This document shows, piece by piece, positions 57,637 to 64,000 of a stretch of DNA of 64,000 nt. A model generated the notes under the pieces. The model searched no databases. It saw nothing but the letters and a program-made list of their open reading frames with translations, and was not told the origin of the DNA. The translations under genes were made by a program, and so were the position numbers. Every line of letters begins with the position of its first letter. Positions within the stretch are counted from its first letter, which is position 1. This DNA is from Cellulosimicrobium terreum (lineage in GTDB: Bacteria; Actinomycetota; Actinomycetes; Actinomycetales; Cellulomonadaceae): assembly GCA_014803435.1 (NCBI GenBank), contig JACYFD010000006.1, positions 1 to 64,000 of the forward strand, read 5' to 3'.

Positions 57637-58290
57637 GTGACGACGTCGAGGCAGGCGCTGCGGGGCGCGAGCGGGGTGGTCGACGTGCGGCCGGCGAACG
57701 AGGCGACGTGGGAAGACCTGGAGGCCGTCTTCGGCGACCGCGGGTACCCCGCGGTGTGCTTCTGCCAGCGGCAGGTCCTCGGCGACCGGGTCTGGTACCG
57801 GACGCCGCCGGAGGAGCGGGCCCGCCTCCTGCACGAGCAGACGAGCTGTGGCGACCCGGACGCACCGGAGACGAGCGGCCTCGTGGTCTACGTCGATGGC
57901 GAGCCCGCCGGCTATGTCGCGGTCGGGCCGCGGCCCACGTTCCGGCGCCTGCGGGGGAGCCCGGTGCCGTGGAAGGGCCGTCCGGAGGGCAGCCCGCAGG
58001 ACAAGGACGACGGCGAGGTGTGGTCGGTCGCGTGCTTCACGGTCCGGGCGGGGTTTCGTGGCCGGGGCCTGACGTACGACCTCGCGCGCGCGGCGGTCGC
58101 CTTCGCGCGGGACCGCGGGGCCCTCGCCGTCGAGGGATACCCGATCCTCGACCCGTCGGGGGCGCCGATCACCTGGGGTGAGAACTCGGTGGGCAGCGTC
58201 CAGGCGTTCCGCGCCGCCGGGATGGAGGAGGTCGCACGGCCCACGACGCGTCGCCGGGTCATGCGCCTGGACCTGCGGCCCCAGGCCTGA
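57637..58290 (+). CDS. GNAT-family acetyltransferase
   Basis: A 217-residue protein: VDVRPANEATWEDLEAVFG start, ETSGLVVYVDGEPAGYVAVGPR central strands, WSVACFTVRAGFRGRGLTYDLARAAVAFARDRG with the acetyl-CoA loop (R-G-x-G-L-T), and SVQAFRAAGMEEVARPTTRRRVMRLDL at the end. An N-terminal CFCQRQ cysteine pair and long WYRTPPEERARLLHEQ helix occur in a subgroup of actinobacterial GNATs. Substrate unknown. Leaderless GTG start. Confidence 0.82.
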   Translation: MTTSRQALRGASGVVDVRPANEATWEDLEAVFGDRGYPAVCFCQRQVLGDRVWYRTPPEERARLLHEQTSCGDPDAPETSGLVVYVDGEPAGYVAVGPRPTFRRLRGSPVPWKGRPEGSPQDKDDGEVWSVACFTVRAGFRGRGLTYDLARAAVAFARDRGALAVEGYPILDPSGAPITWGENSVGSVQAFRAAGMEEVARPTTRRRVMRLDLRPQA

Positions 58291-58334
58291 ACGGCGCGGG
58301 AGGCGTCGCGGACGTCAGGGCCCGGAATATTCGC

Positions 58335-59249
58335 GTGCACGTCGACCCGTCGCTGGTGTGTGCTCGTGGCGTGACGATCGTGACGGACGTGCCGGCAGCG
58401 GACGACCTCGCCGAGGTGCTGGGCGAGCTGCGGACCTGGCAGGACGACGACGCGCCGCTGCAGTTGCACCCCGGGGACGTGGGGTGGCACTGGCGCCTGG
58501 GCGGGCAGGAGACCGTGGCGGCGCTGCGGACGTGGCGTCGGGACGGGCGTCTCGTCGCCGTCGGGCTGTTGGACGGTCCTGACTTGCTGCGGCTGGGGAT
58601 CGCGCCGGAGGTCCACCGGGACGAGGAGCTCGCGCAGCGGCTCGCCGACGACGCGGCGCGACCCGAGCGCGGGGTCCTGGGCTCCGGTGAGGCCACGGTC
58701 GAGTCCCCGGTGGGGGCGCTGGTCGGCGACCTGCTGGGCGATGCCGGCTGGTACGCCGACGACCCGTGGGCGCTGCTGCGGCGCGACCTGGCCGCACCGG
58801 TCGAGGACCCCGGCATCCGGGTGGAGGCCGTTGGGCCCGACCGTGCCGGGGACTGGGCCGAGGTGCTCCACTCGTCGTTCGGCACCGCGGTGCCCGCGCC
58901 CGAACGCTGGCACACGATGGCGTCCGGCCCGCTCCACGTCGACGCGCGGTGCCTCGTCGCCTACGACGACGCGGGGAGAGCGGTGGGGGTCGTGGGCGTG
59001 TGGACGGCCGGACCGGGCAGGCCGGGGCTGATCGAGCCCATGGGTGTGCACCGCGACCACCGTGGTCACGGCTACGGCAGGGCGGTCACCCGGGCCGGGG
59101 CGCACGCGCTCAGAGAGCTCGGTGCGTCGAGCGCGCTCGTCGCCACGGCGAGCTCCAACGTCGCTGGTGTCGCCACGTACGAGTCCGCGGGGTTTCGACA
59201 CCTGCCCGAGCGGCGGGACCGTCGCCGCGACGATCCACAGTCCACGTGA
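58335..59249 (+). CDS. GNAT-family acetyltransferase, two-domain
   Basis: A 304-residue protein. The C-terminal half (from about residue 155) is a GNAT domain with PGLIEPMGVHRDHRGHGYGRAVTRAGAHALRELG and SSNVAGVATYESAGFRHLPERRDRR; the N-terminal half looks like a degenerate second GNAT domain (WQDDDAPLQLHPGDVGWHWR, LRTWRRDGRLVAVGLLDGPDLL). The start is uncertain: GTG 58335 lies close after GAATAT, and GTG 58371 would remove 12 residues; neither has a ribosome site. Substrate unknown. Confidence 0.78.
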   Translation: MHVDPSLVCARGVTIVTDVPAADDLAEVLGELRTWQDDDAPLQLHPGDVGWHWRLGGQETVAALRTWRRDGRLVAVGLLDGPDLLRLGIAPEVHRDEELAQRLADDAARPERGVLGSGEATVESPVGALVGDLLGDAGWYADDPWALLRRDLAAPVEDPGIRVEAVGPDRAGDWAEVLHSSFGTAVPAPERWHTMASGPLHVDARCLVAYDDAGRAVGVVGVWTAGPGRPGLIEPMGVHRDHRGHGYGRAVTRAGAHALRELGASSALVATASSNVAGVATYESAGFRHLPERRDRRRDDPQST

Positions 59250-59431
59250 GGGCCTCGACGGGGCCGGGCCCCACCCTCTAGCCTGCTCGACGTGACGCAG
59301 GGGGACGTCGCGGCCGCACGCGGCCGCGCGGACACGGGAGCACGCCTCGCCGTGCGCGCGGGGCGCGCCGACGACCCGCGTGCGGTCCCTTCTCGTCCCG
59401 ACCACGGACCAGGACGAAGGAGCGGACACCC

Positions 59432-59836
59432 ATGGACGAGGCCACCACCCGCAAGGAGCGCTACGAGAACGGCCGGGCGCTGTTCGACGCCATCGACGGC
59501 GGGTCCGGCGCCGCCGTCGTCGACGCCCTCGTCGACGTCTCCCCGGAGCTCGAGCACCAGATCTCGGCGTGGGCGTACGGCGAGATCTACGCGAGGCCCG
59601 GCCTGGTGCCCCGGGACCGGCAGCTCGTCACGCTCGGCATGCTCACCGCGCTCGGAGGCTGCGAGCCGGAGCTCGAGATCCACGTCAACGCCGCGCTCGG
59701 CGTGGGCCTCACCCCGGCCGAGATCGTCGAGGCGCTCCTCCAGTCGGCGGTCTACTGCGGGTTCCCGCGTGCGCTGAACGCCACGCTCGTCGCGAAGAAG
59801 GTCTTCCGCGAGCACGGCCTGCTGCCCGTCGGGTGA
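59432..59836 (+). CDS. carboxymuconolactone decarboxylase-family protein
   Basis: A 134-residue CMD-family protein: ERYENGRALFDAIDG, ISAWAYGEIYARPGLVPRDRQLVTLGMLTALGG and LEIHVNAALGVGLTPAEIVEALLQSAVYCGFPRALNA. The CxxC pair of AhpD-type members is absent, so it belongs to the decarboxylase-like branch; the catalytic role is uncertain. No aromatic catabolic genes are nearby. Start follows GAAGGAGCGGACACC. The 182-nt gap before it shows no other feature. Confidence 0.88.
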   Translation: MDEATTRKERYENGRALFDAIDGGSGAAVVDALVDVSPELEHQISAWAYGEIYARPGLVPRDRQLVTLGMLTALGGCEPELEIHVNAALGVGLTPAEIVEALLQSAVYCGFPRALNATLVAKKVFREHGLLPVG

Positions 59837-59845
59837 GCTCCGCCG

Positions 59846-59861
59846 GCCGACCGGCCGGTCG
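59846..59861. terminator. palindromic hairpin between CMD gene and helicase
   Basis: CCGACC-GGCC-GGTCGG lies between the two convergent stop codons and can terminate in either direction. Short and without T-run. Confidence 0.5.
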
Positions 59862-59869
59862 GGCCGTGA

Positions 59870-62623
59870 CTACACCGGGCCGACCGCGAGGACCGTGATC
59901 ACCGGCGCGCCCGCCTCGTCGCTCGCGGCGAGGTCGACGGTGGCGGTGATCGCCCAGTCGTGGTCGCCCGCCGGGTCGTCGAGCACCTGCCGGACCAGCC
60001 ACGTCCCCGGGGGCACGACGCCGCCGGGCGCGTGGGCCGACGTCGGACCCTCGTGGCCGGCGGGCAGCTCGGCCCCCGGCTCGAGGACCTGGAAGAGCGT
60101 GGTCCCGCGGGCGGAGGGCCCGATGCCGACCGCGTCGTCGCCCTGCGCCTCGAACAGGGGGTCGAGCGCATCGCCCCACGCGTCGGCGTCCCACCCGTCG
60201 CCCAACGAGGCCAGCGTCCGGTAGTCCTCGCGCGCCGCGAGCTCGACCCGGCGGAACATCGCGTTGCGCACGAGCCGTCGGAACGCGCGGACGTTGCCCG
60301 TCACGGGCCGGGCGGGCGCCTCCTCGCCCGTCCCCGCCAGCGGACCGTCGCCGACGAGATCGTCCGCGTCGTCGTCCACCGGCCGGGACATGCGCTCCCA
60401 CTCGTCCAGCAGCGACGAGTCGGTGCCGCGGACGAGCTCGCCCAGCCACTCGACGATCTCGTGGACGTCCTCGGTGCGGTGCTCGTCGGGGACCACCTGC
60501 CGCAGCGCGCGGTACGCGTCCGCGAGGTACCGCAGGACGACGCCCTCGGTGCGCTCCAGGCCGTAGACCGATACGAACTCGGCGAACGTCATGGCGCGCT
60601 CGACCATGTCGCGCACGACCGACTTGGGGGAGAGCTCGGCATCGGCGACCCACGGGTTGGACTGCTTGTACGTCGCGAACGCCGGTGCGAGGAGGTCTTC
60701 GAGCGGCTTGGGCCACGTGATCTCCTCGAGCAGCGCCATGCGCTCCTCGTACTCGTACCCCTCGGCCTTCATCGCGGCGACGGCCACGCCCTTGGCGGTG
60801 TTCTGCTGGGCGTAGAGCACCTGGCGTGGGTCGTCGAGCGTGGCCTCGATGACGGAGACGAGGTCGAGCGCGTGGGTCGGGCTCTCCACGTCGAGCAGGT
60901 CGAGGGCGGCGAGCGCGAACGGCGACAGCGGCTGGTTGAGCGCGAACTCGCGCGGGACGTCGACGGTCAGGCGCACGCTCGGCCGGTAGCCGGCGGGGCG
61001 CGAGGAGTCCGGGACCCGGACCCTCTCGACGATCCCCGCGACGCGCAGCGAGCGGTAGATGCGGAACGTCTGGCGCACGTGCTCGCGCCGCTGGGCCTCG
61101 GTGTCGTGGTTGGCGAGCAGCAGGTGCCGCATCGCCTCGACGGGGTCGCGCTGGGGGTTGGTGTCGTGGCGGCCGCCCTGCTGTTCGGGCCGCCCGTGTC
61201 CCTGCGAGCGCGCGAGCACGTTGAGGACCATCGCGTGCGTCACGCGGAAGTGGCTCGACAGGGGCTCGGGCTCGGCGTCACGCAGGCGCTCGAACGTGGC
61301 GTCGGTCCAGTTCACGGAACCCTGCGGGGCCTTCTTGCGGACGATCTTCTTGAGCTTCTTCGGGTCGTCGCCGGCCTTGGCGAGCATCTTGCGGTTCTCG
61401 ACGACGTGCTCGGGCGCCATGACGAGCACCTCGCCGAGGGTGTCGTAGCCGGCGCGCCCGGCGCGCCCGGCGATCTGGTGGAACTCGCGCGCGGTGAGGT
61501 GGCGCATGCGCTCGCCGTCGAACTTCACGAGGGACGTGAGGAGCACGGTGCGGATGGGCACGTTGATCCCGACCCCGAGCGTGTCGGTGCCGCACACGAC
61601 CTTGAGCAGCCCGCGCTGCGTGAGGCGCTCGACCAGGCGGCGGTACTTGGGCAGCATGCCCGCGTGGTGGACGCCGACGCCGTGCCGCAGGAACTTGCTG
61701 AGCGTCTTGCCGAACCCGGTGCCGAACCGGAAGTCGCCGAGCTCGGTGGCGATGGCGTCCTTCTCCGTGCGTGAGGCGATGGTCGTCGACAGCAGCGACT
61801 GCGCGCGCTCGACCGCGTCCTTCTGCGTGAAGTGCACGACGTACACGGGCGCGCGGTGGGTCGTGACGAGCTCGTCGATGACCTCGGTCAGCGGCTCGAC
61901 GACGTAGGAGAACGTCAGCGGGACGGGGCGCTCGGCCGTGGTGACCTCGGCGACGGGCCGTCCGGTGCGCTCGGTGAGCTCGTCGACGAACCGGGTCGTG
62001 TCGCCGAGCGTCGCGGACATCAGCAGGAACTGCGTGCCGGTGAGCTCGAGCAGCGGCACCTGCCAGGCCCAGCCGCGCTGCGGGTCGGCGTAGAAGTGGA
62101 ACTCGTCCATGACGACCTGGGAGATGGCGTCCTCGGCCGTGTCGGTCGAACCGATCGGCCCGCTGCCCGCCTCGCCGCGCCGCAGCGCGAGGTTGGCGAG
62201 GATCTCGGCCGTGCAGCAGATGATCGGGGCGTCGGCGTTGACCGCGGAGTCGCCCGTCATCATGCCGACGTTCTTCGACCCGAACGCGGCGACCAGCGCG
62301 AAGAACTTCTCGCTCACCAGGGCCTTGAGCGGCGCCGTGTAGTACGTGCGGCCCCCGCGACCGGACCGGTGCGCAGCGAGCGCCGCGAACTGCGCGCCCA
62401 TCGCGACGAGCGACTTCCCGGATCCGGTGGGTGTGGCGAGGACGACGTGGGACCCGGAGACCAGCTCGATGAGGGCCTCGCTCTGGTGCGGGTAGAGGTC
62501 GAGACCCTGCTCGGTGGCCCACGTGGTGAACCCCTCGTACAGCGCGTCCGGGTCCGGGGCCGCGCCCGTGGGTGCGGGGACGTGGGCGAGCAGCGTGGCG
62601 GTCCGGCCGGTCGTGGTGGTCAC
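59870..62623 (-). CDS. Ski2-like DEAD/DEAH-box helicase with C-terminal DUF3516
   Basis: A 917-residue SF2 helicase: ATPTGSGKSLVAMGAQF (Walker A), YYTAPLKALVSEKFF (Ia), VVMDEFHFYADPQRGWAW (DEFH, motif II), LLMSATLGDT (III), GVGVHHAGMLPKYRRLVE (IV), TDTLGVGINVPIRTVLLT (V) and HQIAGRAGRAGYDTLGEV (VI). From about residue 480 the protein has a long C-terminal extension of the DUF3516 type with no nuclease motif recognised. Such proteins are common in actinobacteria and are thought to act on RNA or DNA. It is one gene upstream of, and divergent from, GH92. Confidence 0.9.
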   Translation of the reverse strand: MTTTTGRTATLLAHVPAPTGAAPDPDALYEGFTTWATEQGLDLYPHQSEALIELVSGSHVVLATPTGSGKSLVAMGAQFAALAAHRSGRGGRTYYTAPLKALVSEKFFALVAAFGSKNVGMMTGDSAVNADAPIICCTAEILANLALRRGEAGSGPIGSTDTAEDAISQVVMDEFHFYADPQRGWAWQVPLLELTGTQFLLMSATLGDTTRFVDELTERTGRPVAEVTTAERPVPLTFSYVVEPLTEVIDELVTTHRAPVYVVHFTQKDAVERAQSLLSTTIASRTEKDAIATELGDFRFGTGFGKTLSKFLRHGVGVHHAGMLPKYRRLVERLTQRGLLKVVCGTDTLGVGINVPIRTVLLTSLVKFDGERMRHLTAREFHQIAGRAGRAGYDTLGEVLVMAPEHVVENRKMLAKAGDDPKKLKKIVRKKAPQGSVNWTDATFERLRDAEPEPLSSHFRVTHAMVLNVLARSQGHGRPEQQGGRHDTNPQRDPVEAMRHLLLANHDTEAQRREHVRQTFRIYRSLRVAGIVERVRVPDSSRPAGYRPSVRLTVDVPREFALNQPLSPFALAALDLLDVESPTHALDLVSVIEATLDDPRQVLYAQQNTAKGVAVAAMKAEGYEYEERMALLEEITWPKPLEDLLAPAFATYKQSNPWVADAELSPKSVVRDMVERAMTFAEFVSVYGLERTEGVVLRYLADAYRALRQVVPDEHRTEDVHEIVEWLGELVRGTDSSLLDEWERMSRPVDDDADDLVGDGPLAGTGEEAPARPVTGNVRAFRRLVRNAMFRRVELAAREDYRTLASLGDGWDADAWGDALDPLFEAQGDDAVGIGPSARGTTLFQVLEPGAELPAGHEGPTSAHAPGGVVPPGTWLVRQVLDDPAGDHDWAITATVDLAASDEAGAPVITVLAVGPV

Positions 62624-62683
62624 GCCCCGAGTCTCTCAGGTCCGGCCTCCCGCAGGTTCGCTCAGATTCCACCCGTCGCGGGC

Positions 62684-62699
62684 TTGATAGCGCTGTCAA
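62684..62699. promoter_or_regulatory. LacI-family operator before GH92
   Basis: TTGATAGCGCTGTCAA is a nearly perfect palindrome around the central CG-containing AGCGCT, the classic LacI/GalR operator form. Its TTGATA also lies 17 bp before CAGGGT (62707-62712), so it may overlap the -35 of the GH92 promoter. The regulator gene is not in the window. Confidence 0.75.
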
Positions 62700-62785
62700 C
62701 GTATGTCAGGGTGAGCGGTGGTCGGCACAGCCGCCGGCCCCCGGGCGATTCCCACGAGGTCGTGGAGCACGAAGGAGTGACCTGA

Positions 62786-64000
62786 ATGCGGGTACAGAGC
62801 GTCGTACGGACGTCGATCGATCGAGCACAGCCACCCGGCGCGAGAGCGCCGCGACGCGCCGTCGGTGCGGCGGTCGCCGCGCTCACGATCGTCGGCTTGA
62901 CCGTCCCCGGGCTGGCCACCTCGGCGACGGCGGCCCCCTCCGACCCGGCAGCGACGGAGTCCGACGCCGCCGCTGCCGCCGTCGAGGGCCCGCTGGTCGA
63001 CTACGTGAACCCGTTCATCGGCACCAAGGACGACGGGAACACGTACCCGGGCGCAGCCGTGCCGTTCGGCATGGTCCAGCTCTCACCCGACAACGGGCAC
63101 AACGTCGGCTACGACTACGACCGCACGGCCGTGCGCGGCTTCTCGCTCGTGCACCTCTCCGGCGTCGGCTGCGGCCTCGGCGGCCCGCTCCCCGTCCTGC
63201 CGACGACCGGTGACATCACGTCGACCGACTACGCGCAGTACGAGCTCGGGTTCTCGCACGACGACGAGGACGCCTCGCCCGGCTACTACCGCGTCGGTCT
63301 CCAGGGCGACGACGGCACGATCGACGCCGAGCTCACCGCGACCGAGCACGCCGGTGTCCAGCGCTACACGTTCCCCGAGACCGAGCAGGCCAACGTCCTG
63401 CTCAACGCCGGCCAGGCGCTCAACCGGGTCACCGGATCGACCGTCCACGTCGTCGACGACCACACGGTCGAGACCGAGATCACCGTGCGCGGGTTCTGTC
63501 AGGACACCGAGCCGCAGACCATCTGGACCCGTACGACGTTCGACCGCCCCTTCACCGCCCACGGCACGTGGGACGGTGACACCGTCACCGCGGGGTCCGA
63601 CGAGTCGACCGGCGGCGAGGGTCGTCGCGGCGCGTACGTCACGTTCGACACCACGGGCGGCGACCTCGACGTCGAGGCCGTCACCGCGATGAGCTACGTC
63701 GGCCCCGACGGTGCCGCGGCGAACCTCGCCGCGGAGACGGGCACGTTCGACGACCTGCACGACGCCGCGCGCGGGGCCTGGGAGGAGCGCCTCGGCCTCG
63801 TCCAGGTGGCCGACGGAGCCGAGGACGACCTGCGGACGTTCTACTCCTCGCTCTACCGCAGCTTCCTCGCGCCGAACGTCGGCTCGGACGTCGACGGGCG
63901 CTACCGCGGCTGGGACCAGGAGGTCCACACCGCTGGCGTCGAGGGCGAGCCGGGCACGTACTACCAGAACTACTCGCTGTGGGACACCTACCGGACGCAG
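62786..64000 (+). CDS. secreted GH92 alpha-mannosidase, 5' part
   Basis: The frame from ATG 62786 stays open to the window end (405 codons seen). A signal peptide with RRAVGAAVAALTIVGLTVPGLATSATAA is followed by the GH92 N-terminal domain: VDYVNPFIGTKDDGNTYPGAAVPFGMVQLSPDNG, then GFSLVHLSGVGCGLGGPLPVLPTTG and further SYVGPDGAAANL. The catalytic (alpha/alpha)6 domain starts near the end (DLRTFYSSLYRSFLAPNV, YSLWDTYRTQ). GH92 enzymes are exo-alpha-mannosidases, usually calcium-dependent, acting on yeast mannan or N-glycans. GAAGGAG lies 9 nt before the start. Confidence 0.9.
   Translation, partial: MRVQSVVRTSIDRAQPPGARAPRRAVGAAVAALTIVGLTVPGLATSATAAPSDPAATESDAAAAAVEGPLVDYVNPFIGTKDDGNTYPGAAVPFGMVQLSPDNGHNVGYDYDRTAVRGFSLVHLSGVGCGLGGPLPVLPTTGDITSTDYAQYELGFSHDDEDASPGYYRVGLQGDDGTIDAELTATEHAGVQRYTFPETEQANVLLNAGQALNRVTGSTVHVVDDHTVETEITVRGFCQDTEPQTIWTRTTFDRPFTAHGTWDGDTVTAGSDESTGGEGRRGAYVTFDTTGGDLDVEAVTAMSYVGPDGAAANLAAETGTFDDLHDAARGAWEERLGLVQVADGAEDDLRTFYSSLYRSFLAPNVGSDVDGRYRGWDQEVHTAGVEGEPGTYYQNYSLWDTYRTQ

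Overview
The window is about 73% GC and looks like the chromosome of a Gram-positive actinomycete. It opens inside a 5S rRNA gene followed by gatCAB. Many genes appear to be transcribed without a leader: an xAxxxT box lies 6-7 nt before an ATG or GTG. Secreted carbohydrate-active enzymes (GH127 with a Tat signal, GH92), an intracellular GH13 alpha-glucosidase, a LacI-type operator and a ROK regulator suggest a plant-polymer or yeast-glycan degrading member of the Micrococcales, for example Cellulomonadaceae or Promicromonosporaceae. That placement is inference. No tRNA, CRISPR array, IS element or phage gene was seen.

Layout. 1-4134: end of 5S rRNA, gatCAB (Glu-tRNA(Gln)/Asp-tRNA(Asn) amidotransferase) and a GNAT acetyltransferase. 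4237-18082: a purine/allantoin catabolic island. uraD-pucM-pucL turn urate into allantoin, and allB and alc turn allantoin into ureidoglycolate plus urea. Glyoxylate then has two exits: gcl-hyi-glxR towards glycerate, and malate synthase plus malic enzyme towards pyruvate. An IclR/AllR-like regulator sits in the middle, and three copies of one palindrome (TTCCG-N5-CGGAA) mark the three promoter regions. A citrate-lyase/aldolase-like protein of unknown function (10387-11754) is built in, and no ureidoglycolate lyase is visible. 18090-21718: photolyase, POT peptide transporter, DoxX-like membrane protein.

22051-28939: two dihydroxyacid dehydratases from different clades flank a Tat-exported GH127 enzyme. 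29059-31997: a tandem pair of pterin-dehydratase/VOC fusion proteins and a lipoprotein. 32014-38245: a compact natural-product-like cassette of divergent P450, ketosynthase III, GT2 glycosyltransferase, second P450 and fatty-acyl AMP ligase, with overlapping or nearly touching genes. 38298-43392: DUF4037-like protein, GH13 glucosidase and an ABC exporter.

43447-54550: branched-chain amino acid region. It holds ilvB-ilvN-ilvC behind a transcription attenuator with a leader peptide rich in Ile, Leu and Val, then a ROK regulator, leuB, ilvE, and cimA (citramalate synthase) behind a second attenuator with leader MTHLASQLIIE. With the two ilvD genes this gives most of the Ile/Val route, using citramalate as the source of 2-ketobutyrate. 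leuA and leuCD are not in the window. A structured element of about 90 nt with covarying stems occurs twice, 35-36 nt after the stop codons of ilvD (22051-23913) and cimA.

54737-64000: lipoate ligase, PLP-homeostasis protein, YccF, YbaK-type deacylase, two GNATs, a CMD-family protein, a Ski2-like helicase and the 5' part of a secreted GH92 mannosidase under a LacI-type operator.
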